DNA from: Bacteroidaceae bacterium
GTDB lineage: Bacteria > Bacteroidota > Bacteroidia > Bacteroidales > Bacteroidaceae
NCBI GenBank assembly: GCA_024401215.1
Contig: JAKSLL010000009.1
Coordinates: 18,853-82,852 of the forward strand
Direction of reading: 5' to 3'
Length of the DNA: 64,000 bases
Positions 9,785 to 16,930 of the stretch are shown here, one piece after another. Every line of letters starts with the position of its first letter. Within the stretch, counting starts at the first letter, position 1. The position numbers were made by a program, and so were the translations under genes. The notes below the pieces were generated by a model. That model saw only the letters and a program-made list of their open reading frames with translations. It was not told the DNA's origin and ran no database searches.

Positions 9785-10126
9785 AGTTTATATTCATTTA
9801 GGCATCAGCAAGTTATTCAAAAACGTCTAATGTCTAAATGTCAATTTAAGTTTTTTATGAGGTATCTCCCTCTTATTCCTCATTTGTAGGAAAGAGGTAT
9901 ACACATAACCATAAAGAATTAAAAACAAATCTATTTAGGTACTGTTAAGAATGTTGCGGATTGGATGACTAACGTAGTCATTTCTCGTTATAAGGGTAAG
10001 CACATAGAGTTCCCATAGTATGTTGAGATTCATCAACACTTCATTTCTCAGAATACGCTAATATTCATTTATATTGTACAATATCAACGAAGAGATTGTC
10101 GTAAATGAAAAACTTAGCGAAAAATG

Positions 10127-10157
10127 ATTGTAATAATATAATAAAACTTTACATTTG
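10127..10157 (+). promoter_or_regulatory. Bacteroidetes-type promoter of the structured RNA
   Basis: A -7 box TACATTTG (10150-10157) matches TAnnTTTG exactly. ATTG (10127-10130) lies 19 bases upstream and matches the -33 element in three of four bases. Transcription would start near 10163-10168, just before the first paired segment of the structured RNA. Confidence 0.72.
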
Positions 10158-10164
10158 CAAAGTA

Positions 10165-10484
10165 TAATCTTAGCTGAAAGCCCTTTACGGGGCAGAGGGC
10201 TGGGATGGTACATACATAAATAGGCGTATCTGTAAACGCTTTGGTTTTGACGTGTTGGAACTTCGCAACTTCAAACTGTTAGTCAAAAACAAAGCAACGG
10301 GGACGTCTCATGGATGTTTATATACTATATAAACGTATTACGTGTAAGGTTTTTTCTTATGCGTGATATGTCTATTTATATAACATTATCGTGGGGCTTT
10401 CAGCGTTGCTCGTTTCGACTAACATGGCAATGCGAAGGCCTCAACACGTGGAGCGAGTAAACAAGACTGGCTCCACGCTTTTTT
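10165..10484 (+). ncRNA. Structured non-coding RNA or 5' leader, unknown family
   Basis: Several strong helices can be drawn by eye. A long-range closing stem pairs GCTGAAAGCCC (10173-10183) with GGGCTTTCAGC (10394-10404), 11 perfect pairs. Hairpin A pairs 10238-10251 with 10282-10295 (14 positions, one mismatch). Hairpin B is 10316-10334 (8 pairs). Hairpin C is 10340-10364 (9 pairs, two G-U). Another hairpin is 10403-10409 with 10427-10433. It ends at an intrinsic terminator. The first strand of the closing stem can instead form a local AGCCC/GGGCT hairpin (10179-10201), giving two alternative folds. No long open frame is present. It is not recognisable as tmRNA (no tag sequence), RNase P RNA (no GAGGAAAGTCC) or a known riboswitch. 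It ends 51 bases before the first gene of the zinc-finger/SPFH cluster, so it may be a leader controlling that cluster or an independent small RNA. Confidence 0.65.
10447..10484 (+). terminator. Intrinsic terminator of the structured RNA
   Basis: A perfect 8-base GC-rich stem CGTGGAGC (10447-10454) / GCTCCACG (10470-10477) is followed after one C by six T. It lies between the structured RNA and the gene at 10536, where no separate perfect promoter is visible. The downstream cluster may therefore depend on read-through. Confidence 0.8.
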
Positions 10485-10535
10485 ATGTAGTTATACCTTG
10501 TAATGTGTAATAATACTATATAAAAAGAAGATGTT

Positions 10536-10958
10536 ATGGCAGAAAAAACATTCAATGGCCAGATAAAGACCGCAGGGAACGATGAAATTACTCAGTTATC
10601 GAGTGATGGACATGAGGATGCGATAGCTAGCACTAAGTCCAGTGAAATCTCCACAAATATAGGAGGTTACAATACAAAAGCATTTGCTAATATTATGATT
10701 AACAGACAATCGACCAATGTTGATGATTTTGTGGAAGTTCTGAATACAATTAGTCCAGAAATGGGAGGCGTAACAAACCTTGGTGTTTTCTGTGATATAA
10801 ATAGTGTGGAGCAGAGCGTAGCAGTTCTTTCTGATGTTGAAGAACAATTTATTCATGTAGAAACCGAACGAGGCGAACAGCCGTACGATAAGTTGTTCAA
10901 TGATGGAAGTTCTATTGAACCATACGATTTCAGTTTTAATCACTTGTTGAACAATTAA
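10536..10958 (+). CDS. Hypothetical protein, first gene of zinc-finger/SPFH cluster
   Basis: 140 residues, acidic and soluble, with no signal peptide, membrane helix or recognised motif. The N-terminal third is rich in Ser, Thr and Asp; the rest (FVEVLNTISPEMGGVTNLGVFCDINSVEQSVAVLSDVEEQF) looks folded. The stop is nine bases before the next start, so it is almost certainly cotranscribed with the TerB/zinc-finger gene. The ATG is the first one after the terminator at 10484. I do not recognise the family. Its position suggests a regulator or partner of the cluster, which is inference only. Confidence 0.75.
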   Translation: MAEKTFNGQIKTAGNDEITQLSSDGHEDAIASTKSSEISTNIGGYNTKAFANIMINRQSTNVDDFVEVLNTISPEMGGVTNLGVFCDINSVEQSVAVLSDVEEQFIHVETERGEQPYDKLFNDGSSIEPYDFSFNHLLNN

Positions 10959-10967
10959 AGAAATGGA

Positions 10968-13043
10968 ATGGATATGAGTACAAATATGAAAATCATCAAG
11001 GAGCACACTGGGGTACTGCTTGGTTCTGTTGAGACTTGTGAATGTGATCCTCTGATGGATTGCCGTGAATGTCATGGTACTGGCACATGTCAAGAATGTC
11101 ATGGGCAAGGTGAAGTGAATTGTCACACTTGTCATGGTAATGGAAAATGTACCGATTGTAATGGTAGAGGGCGTTGGCGCTGTAATGAATGTGGAGGATC
11201 CGGAAATTGCAGAAGATGTCATGGAACAGGAGATGTCCAGTGCTCAAATTGCCATGGACGAGGCACAGTACAATACAAAGATATAGAAGGTCATACAGGA
11301 TGGAAAGATTGTCCAAAGTGTGGCGGTTCTGGCAATACACCATGTCCGGAATGTCGCTCAGGCATGCAGAGTGCAGCAAAATTTCTTGATGAAGTAACTT
11401 TTGGAGCTGGTAGAACCTATGGTCATGGTTCTGGAAAATGTTCTAAATGTGATGGCACTGGTGAAATAGTTTGTAAAACTTGTAACGGAACTGGCGATTG
11501 TAAAACCTGTCATGGATCTGGTCAGTTGACATGTGAACATTGTCATGGTTCTGGCGATTGTCCACGTTGTGATCATGGTAAAGTGACATGCGAAAGATGT
11601 GATGGCTCTGGCAATTACCAGACCTTTATCCGTCGCAAAACAACACTATATGCTAAAGATTGGCGGTTCTCTGGTTCAACACCATACAAGGATATTGTAG
11701 GAGCATCGTATGGTTCGATTTTGCATGATGGTCCTGTTAAAACATGGAAAGATGCTACGCAAGTTGAATCAGATGTTGTTGATAAAACAAATAAAGAATG
11801 TGAGCAATCTTTGGGTGAAGAAAAAGAACTTTACGAGGAGTTTCTTGAGAGCTATAGAGATCAACGAGAACTTGTGACTCCAAATAATGACTCAGATAAA
11901 CCTTACGCAAGGAATCTCAAGGTTCAGAAAGTGCCTGTAACAAAAATCAACTACTCTCTTAATGGTGAGAATTACGAAGTTCTTGTTGTCGGTGACAATC
12001 ATATTGTAGCAGTCAAATCAATTCCAACAGTCATCAAGGGATTTGAGTTGACCAAATGGCAGAAGATCAAACTCGCTATGACAGAGAAGAGCCGCTTGAA
12101 GGCCTTTGCTCGTCTTGCTGCATACATATTCCAGTGTGATGGAAAAAGCCAGGAGGAATCTGCTGTGCTTGACTCGATGATATCTGCACTCAAATTGAAT
12201 GCGTCTAAAGAATCTGCATTTAGGAAGGAATTGGATGGCTTGAATTCCAATCTTCCGTATGACAAGGTTCGTAAGATGATCAAACCTCTTCTTAAGTCAA
12301 AGAAAACAATAACGTTTACTTGGCAATGCATGGCTGTTGACAAAATGGTTACACCAGATGAGGAAAAGCTATTCAGTAATATTGTGTCAGAGTACAAGAT
12401 TGATTCTAAAGAAGTGGAGCATCTCAAGGGATTGGCACAAAAGTTTGCAAAGCTTAAGAAGGATCAGTTTGCTATAGAATATGCGGACCTGTCAGATGAG
12501 TTTGCAGCGATACGCAAAAAGGTTTGGAAGACAATTCTCTTCTCTATAATGGGTGTAGTAGTTGTCGCTTCTATAGTAGTATATATGTTAATGCCAAAAA
12601 CACCACATAATAGCTCTTCAGACTATAACTCATTAGAAGAAATTTACGACTCAATAGAAAAGGTAAAGTCGGAAGCCATTTTAGAAATAAATGGTATCGG
12701 GAAAAATGAGAAGTTATCTGATGATGTAGAATCAAATGAATTGGAAACTGAAGAAGTTTTTGATAATATTGTGTCTGATAATCAAGAAATCAATGGTAAT
12801 TATCCAGAAGCCAGTGAACGATTGCTGACAGATTCAGATCTTGCATCAATGGACAAAACAAGTCTTAGGTATATGCGTAATGAAATTTATGCACGCCATG
12901 GATATATCTTCAAAAATCAAGAGTTACGGGAGCATTTTGAACATGAGTTCTGGTATGAAGGATTGTATTCTGATGTGTCATCAATGCTCACGGATGTTGA
13001 AAAAAAGAATGTAGCACTTATTCAGAAATACGAGAACAAATAA
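10968..13043 (+). CDS. Multi-CxxC zinc-finger protein with TerB-like and YARHG domains
   Basis: 691 residues. Residues 20-220 carry 15 CxxC motifs, most in the DnaJ-type form CxxCxGxG (CRECHGTG, CQECHGQG, CHTCHGNG and so on). DnaJ itself has four. There is no J domain. A linker follows, then a helical TerB-like region (about 360-485; FARLAAYIFQCDGK and CMAVDKMVTPDEEKLF are internally similar), one transmembrane helix (about 520-541), a low-complexity acidic segment and a C-terminal YARHG domain (about 625-690; LRYMRNEIYARHGYIF). The zinc fingers would be cytoplasmic and YARHG periplasmic, or the reverse. Known families: DnaJ zinc fingers bind unfolded protein, TerB domains occur in membrane-linked stress systems, YARHG is extracytoplasmic. 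The combined role is inferred as envelope or proteotoxic stress sensing. ATG codons at 10963 and 10974 are alternative starts. Confidence 0.88.
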   Translation: MDMSTNMKIIKEHTGVLLGSVETCECDPLMDCRECHGTGTCQECHGQGEVNCHTCHGNGKCTDCNGRGRWRCNECGGSGNCRRCHGTGDVQCSNCHGRGTVQYKDIEGHTGWKDCPKCGGSGNTPCPECRSGMQSAAKFLDEVTFGAGRTYGHGSGKCSKCDGTGEIVCKTCNGTGDCKTCHGSGQLTCEHCHGSGDCPRCDHGKVTCERCDGSGNYQTFIRRKTTLYAKDWRFSGSTPYKDIVGASYGSILHDGPVKTWKDATQVESDVVDKTNKECEQSLGEEKELYEEFLESYRDQRELVTPNNDSDKPYARNLKVQKVPVTKINYSLNGENYEVLVVGDNHIVAVKSIPTVIKGFELTKWQKIKLAMTEKSRLKAFARLAAYIFQCDGKSQEESAVLDSMISALKLNASKESAFRKELDGLNSNLPYDKVRKMIKPLLKSKKTITFTWQCMAVDKMVTPDEEKLFSNIVSEYKIDSKEVEHLKGLAQKFAKLKKDQFAIEYADLSDEFAAIRKKVWKTILFSIMGVVVVASIVVYMLMPKTPHNSSSDYNSLEEIYDSIEKVKSEAILEINGIGKNEKLSDDVESNELETEEVFDNIVSDNQEINGNYPEASERLLTDSDLASMDKTSLRYMRNEIYARHGYIFKNQELREHFEHEFWYEGLYSDVSSMLTDVEKKNVALIQKYENK

Positions 13044-13052
13044 ACTATAATT

Positions 13053-14111
13053 ATGTATTCCAAAGAATTAGAAGAACTCATTGAGAATGTCCTCGCAGAT
13101 GGTGTTGTGACAGAACAGGAACGTGCGGTGCTTCGCAAGCGTGCTCAGGCATGTGGCGAAGATCCTGACGAAGTTATGATTGTAGTTGAAGGTCGTCTTG
13201 CAAAGATGAAGAAAGAGTCAGCACCAACGACACCAACTTCTGAGAAGCGTGGCAACATTGTTAAGTGCCCAAGTTGTGGTGCGCCTATTGAAGCAGGTGC
13301 AATAAAGTGTGTTGAGTGCGGTTATGTCTTTACAAATGTGAAAGCGAATAATTCTGCTGAAAGATTTGCGAAAGAGTTGGCAGTACTACTTGACAAACAT
13401 AAGGATGCTTATACTGACACAAAGAAGTCTGACAGGAATAGCGCTATCTGTGAATTTATAATGAGTTTTCCTGTCCCAACAAGTAAAGAGGATATGTTGG
13501 AGTTTCTCGCAAGTCTTGACGCAAAGCGCAGAATCAACTCAGATTTTCAGAATGCCTATGATGCAAAATACAAAGAGTGTGCGACGAAGGCAAAGATTCT
13601 GTTTGCAGGCGACAAACAGATTGAAGCCCTTTTGAGCCAAACTGAGAAATTCTCCGTATCTAAGCTTACTAAGAAGCAGATAGTCATATTTACTGTTGTT
13701 ATAATTGGGCTTATCTTTTCAATATACACTTTTATTGGCAAAAGCAATAACGACGAGCGTGGGAAACAGGCTGTTGCGATTGCTGAAGCTCAATGTGATA
13801 GTCTATGTAGTCTTATCGAGCAACTTCCTATGCCTACAGAAACAAACTATAAGGATGTTGAATATAGTTTGCTAAAGATTACATGGAAAGATCCTTCTTA
13901 TAGTTCAGATTGGTATGATGATTATGAAAGGGCTGTAGATAATTGTAAAGACAAATTTCTTGCCAAGAAGAGAGCAATTGCTAGTCAAATATATTCTATA
14001 TATAAAATTGTTTATCCTGGAGAAAATTCTAATGGGCACTGGGATGGCACAGAAGCAAACGTTCATGCACCGCAGGAAATTTATTATCCAAAAGGTTATA
14101 TCGAAAACTGA
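13053..14111 (+). CDS. Zinc-ribbon membrane protein of the cluster
   Basis: 352 residues. Residues 1-50 form a small helical domain (ELEELIENVLADGVVTEQERAVLRKRA) of the kind found at the start of TerB/EF-hand-like bacterial stress proteins. A zinc ribbon CPSCG...CVECGY follows (about 72-92), then a helical region, one transmembrane helix (about 210-230) and an exported C-terminal part of about 120 residues. The gap to the preceding gene is nine bases. The domain style (zinc ribbon, helical domain, single helix, outer domain) parallels the preceding protein, so the two may form a membrane pair. The function is not established. Confidence 0.82.
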   Translation: MYSKELEELIENVLADGVVTEQERAVLRKRAQACGEDPDEVMIVVEGRLAKMKKESAPTTPTSEKRGNIVKCPSCGAPIEAGAIKCVECGYVFTNVKANNSAERFAKELAVLLDKHKDAYTDTKKSDRNSAICEFIMSFPVPTSKEDMLEFLASLDAKRRINSDFQNAYDAKYKECATKAKILFAGDKQIEALLSQTEKFSVSKLTKKQIVIFTVVIIGLIFSIYTFIGKSNNDERGKQAVAIAEAQCDSLCSLIEQLPMPTETNYKDVEYSLLKITWKDPSYSSDWYDDYERAVDNCKDKFLAKKRAIASQIYSIYKIVYPGENSNGHWDGTEANVHAPQEIYYPKGYIEN

Positions 14112-14121
14112 TGTTAATAGT

Positions 14122-14244
14122 ATGAACCAAATTGCTTCGAATGGGAAGGAAAAGAGACCTATTATCTTGTTTGAAGAGGTTGGAGGTACATATTCTCTTA
14201 TAGGGAAATATGATTTCAAAGAAGATGCAAACCAACCAACATAG
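14122..14244 (+). CDS. Possible small ORF between cluster genes
   Basis: A 40-codon frame starts at an ATG 10 bases after the preceding stop and contains a plausible segment (RPIILFEEVGGTYSLIGKYDF). It could be a small protein, or a detached C-terminal piece of the zinc-ribbon protein after a frameshift. The gap to the SPFH gene would otherwise be 206 bases. No homologue is recognised. Confidence 0.3.
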   Translation: MNQIASNGKEKRPIILFEEVGGTYSLIGKYDFKEDANQPT

Positions 14245-14317
14245 GTTAAGTCTTCAATATCAAAAGAGCAATAAAAGACTGCTTTGGAGTATATAATTAA
14301 TTGTCAAAAAAAGTATC

Positions 14318-15892
14318 ATGGGACTATTCGGTAATATATTTGGAAAAGGTAACAATGGTGGCATAATGGACACTATTCGTTGCGACGAGAAAGATTTTCT
14401 TATTTGGAAGTGGCGACCAGCAGGTCAGGATGCCAATTCTACAAGTAGAGAGAATGCTATTCGTATGGGCAGTAGCATCAGTGTGCGCCCAGGTCAAGCT
14501 GCGGTATTCCTGTATCAGCAGAAAGAAGGTGAATATGACGTGATTAAAGGCCCTTACAATAGTATCGTAAAAACAGACAACCTTCCTGTACTTGCGTCCA
14601 TTGTTGGTCTTGCATACGATGGAGGAACACCATTCCAAGCAGAGTTGTATTACTTCAACCTCGCAAAGGGAATGGAGATTCTGTTTACCATTCCTTATTT
14701 TCGCGTCGTTCCTGCTGAACCGGAATATAAGGCTTACTGCATTGAGGTTGCGGTAAAAGGTTCGCTAGTATTCGAGGTGTCTTCTCAAAAGGAATACATT
14801 AAGTATCTTTTTGAGGCATGGGGAGGCAACGATACCACTCTTGCGGAACTTGAAAGCAAGGTGAAGAGCCTTCTCACTCAGGAAGTGAAGCAGATCGTGT
14901 CAAATGCGCCAAAAGATACAGGCATCTTCGTGATGCATTTCAATTCGCTTATTGGTGAGATGGGATCATATATCCTCAACCGCATTCAGAACAAGATAGC
15001 TAACCGCTTCGGCATATTGGCAACTGATGTCACAATCTCGGACATACGCTATGATGAGAATAGCGAAGGCTACCAAAACCTTAAGCGTATCACAGAGACT
15101 CAGACTCATCTCTTCAATCTTGAAAATGAAAAGAATGCTCTTCTTTCATTTGAGATACAAAGAGAAACTATGCGCACAGATGCTGACATCAGAAATGACA
15201 GTGCACGTAGAATGGCAGATATGCAGCTTAACCATCAAGAGGATATGATGGCTCGAACGCGTGAGGAGTCCCAATTTGCTCAACGCCAGCAGACAATGGC
15301 AGCGGCTCAGCAGGCTGCTATGATGAACGAGGCTGCAGCATACCGTGCAAATACTGCTTCAGACGTGGCAGCTCATCGCTCAAATCTTGCTTCCGAACAG
15401 AATTATTTGGGTGCGCATCAGGTTAATGTTCAGGCAGATGTAATGAAGACAGGTCTTAATAATATGGGGCAAATGGGCAGTATGAATCTCGGTGGCGGAG
15501 AAGGACACATGAACCCTGCAGGTATGATGGCAGGCATGATGATGGGAACAGCTGTTGCTGGACAAATGGGCAACATGATGAACAACATGGGTAGCGCATT
15601 GAACCAGAATATGCCTCAGCAGACACCTCCACCAATGCAAGGTCAGACACCACCGCCTATCCCACAACCACAAGTCACAACATATTATGTTTCTGTCAAT
15701 GGTCAGCAGATGGGACCTTTTGATGTAAACACCCTCATGCAATATGTTCAAGTCGGACAGATAAATGCCAATACTATGGCTTGGTGCAACGGTATGCCTT
15801 CATGGACACCTATGGGACAGATTCCAGCATTAGCTATGATGTTCCAATCTTCTTCACAAGGCGGTTGTCCACCTCCTCTTCCTAACGTATAA
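14318..15892 (+). CDS. SPFH/virion-core-like protein with C-terminal GYF_2 domain
   Basis: 524 residues. Residues 30-260 form an SPFH-like (YdjI/virion-core-protein) domain: ISVRPGQAAVFLYQQ, IPYFRV, IEVAVKGSLVFEV and a helical part with FGI...VTISDIRYD. A coiled-coil, Glu/Gln-rich region (about 260-330), an Ala/Met/Gly-rich stretch (about 330-425) and a Pro-rich linker (430-450) follow. The C-terminal GYF_2 domain spans about 452-505 (YYVSVNGQQMGPFDVNTLMQYV...MAWCNGMPSWTPM). SPFH proteins assemble membrane-associated oligomers, and GYF-type domains bind proline-rich peptides; the protein's own linker could be such a ligand. It probably scaffolds the system with the two following GYF_2 proteins. 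There is no classical signal peptide. Confidence 0.88.
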   Translation: MGLFGNIFGKGNNGGIMDTIRCDEKDFLIWKWRPAGQDANSTSRENAIRMGSSISVRPGQAAVFLYQQKEGEYDVIKGPYNSIVKTDNLPVLASIVGLAYDGGTPFQAELYYFNLAKGMEILFTIPYFRVVPAEPEYKAYCIEVAVKGSLVFEVSSQKEYIKYLFEAWGGNDTTLAELESKVKSLLTQEVKQIVSNAPKDTGIFVMHFNSLIGEMGSYILNRIQNKIANRFGILATDVTISDIRYDENSEGYQNLKRITETQTHLFNLENEKNALLSFEIQRETMRTDADIRNDSARRMADMQLNHQEDMMARTREESQFAQRQQTMAAAQQAAMMNEAAAYRANTASDVAAHRSNLASEQNYLGAHQVNVQADVMKTGLNNMGQMGSMNLGGGEGHMNPAGMMAGMMMGTAVAGQMGNMMNNMGSALNQNMPQQTPPPMQGQTPPPIPQPQVTTYYVSVNGQQMGPFDVNTLMQYVQVGQINANTMAWCNGMPSWTPMGQIPALAMMFQSSSQGGCPPPLPNV

Positions 15893-15904
15893 AAAGATGT
15901 CATT

Positions 15905-16291
15905 ATGAATGTAATGGATTTCGATGCATTGGTTTATAAAAATCAAGGTTTCAACACAATGGACAAGCTTGCAGACTCAAACGTTGTGAATCAAATGTCA
16001 CAGCAATCATTGCAAGCAATACAAACAATGCAGCAGATGCCGACAGCTCAGGGATTCGTCCCTGAACATGTCACATTGCCAGTGTTCCAACGTCAAACTC
16101 AGCAACAACAGCAGAAACAAGCTAATGATGTACAGATATTTATAAGTTTGAACGGCACGCAAAAAGGTCCTTTTACGTTAGAACAACTCAAAGGACTTGT
16201 AATTGCAGAGGTTGTTGACGATGATACAATGGCATGGCGTGCTGGCTTAGATAATTGGACAACTTTAAAAACATGTTTATCAACCCTCTGA
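15905..16291 (+). CDS. Small GYF_2-domain protein A
   Basis: 128 residues. A Gln/Met-rich N-terminal half of about 70 residues is followed by a GYF_2 domain (about 73-125; IFISLNGTQKGPFTLEQLKGLV...DDDTMAWRAGLDNW). It starts 12 bases after the SPFH gene. The domain is clearly related to the C-terminal domain of that protein, with GPF, MAW and W in register. No transmembrane segment is present. It is probably an adaptor or oligomer subunit; the partner is unknown. Confidence 0.82.
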   Translation: MNVMDFDALVYKNQGFNTMDKLADSNVVNQMSQQSLQAIQTMQQMPTAQGFVPEHVTLPVFQRQTQQQQQKQANDVQIFISLNGTQKGPFTLEQLKGLVIAEVVDDDTMAWRAGLDNWTTLKTCLSTL

Positions 16292-16296
16292 TTATT

Positions 16297-16626
16297 ATGG
16301 CAGAAGATAGTAGTATGTTTGAAAAAATGATGGAAATGGGTATGAGCATGACTGTCATGAGCCAGATTCCACAGATGATGAATGGAATGATGCCAAATGT
16401 ACAAAAGCCTGTGGCGTCACCTCCTCCATTAAACGAGAACCAAAACGAGGAAACCTATTTGGCTATTGATGGTCGTCAGGCAGGACCATTTTCTAATAGT
16501 GAATTGGTGGCACTTATTAACAAGGGTGTGCTTACAGAGAATACTCTAGTATGGAAAGCAAATATGTCACAATGGACTGTTGCTAAAAATGTCCCTCAAG
16601 TCAACAAATTGCTTTTATTAAATTGA
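16297..16626 (+). CDS. Small GYF_2-domain protein B
   Basis: 109 residues from the ATG at 16297, five bases after the preceding stop. An upstream in-frame ATG at 16255 would overlap the previous gene by 37 bases and is less likely. The N-terminus is Met-rich (MFEKMMEMGMSMTVMS), followed by a Pro linker and a GYF_2 domain (YLAIDGRQAGPFSNSELVALINKG...LVWKANMSQW). It is a third copy of the GYF_2 module in the cluster. The cluster ends here, 90 bases before the insertion sequence. Confidence 0.8.
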   Translation: MAEDSSMFEKMMEMGMSMTVMSQIPQMMNGMMPNVQKPVASPPPLNENQNEETYLAIDGRQAGPFSNSELVALINKGVLTENTLVWKANMSQWTVAKNVPQVNKLLLLN

Positions 16627-16805
16627 AATGAACCCCTCAAGTAGCTATTGAGATCATGGGTGAGGATTGGAAACCGATATACAACGTGTTCGAAGGCTTC
16701 ATTGAGAAAATATATTAGGGATAGTCGCAAAATAATATATACAAGCCTAACGATTTGATTGCCAGTGTTATATTTTTTGTATCTCTGCATAAGAAACAAA
16801 AAAAT

Positions 16806-16839
16806 CCCCCAAACTGCTTTGTACGGCCTGTTTTGGGGG
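16806..16839 (+). promoter_or_regulatory. Stable hairpin upstream of transposase
   Basis: CCCCCAAAC (16806-16814) pairs with GTTTTGGGGG (16830-16839) with one bulged base. It sits about 20 bases before the ATG at 16859. Such hairpins near IS ends often limit impinging transcription or translation (general knowledge); that role here is inferred. Confidence 0.5.
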
Positions 16840-16930
16840 AAACGAAAATTAATCGTCATGGCAAAGGTACAACAAATTTCTGAAATAACACCAAGTTTTG
16901 CGTTCACAGAGTTCGATTTTTACAAAGATT

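Larger units (their letters stand above)
9215..10126. other. Long non-coding region
   Basis: About 900 bases without a credible gene. It contains the TGTAACA palindrome cluster (9535-9643) and a perfect hairpin (9751-9784). Around 9945-10018 a short plus-strand frame reads TVKNVADWMTNVV and ends at a TAG; it could be a gene remnant but is too short to assign. The base composition is AT-rich and otherwise featureless. Confidence 0.5.

Noticed and set aside
9945-10018. Short plus-strand frame TVKNVADWMTNVV ending at TAG, possibly the end of a decayed gene
   Set aside because: Only about 24 codons, no start and no recognisable family; not enough to call a pseudogene.
10165-10484. Structured RNA as tmRNA, RNase P RNA or 6S RNA
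   Set aside because: No tag frame ending in ALAA, no GAGGAAAGTCC core and no 6S-like single long hairpin with a central bubble; the identity was left open.
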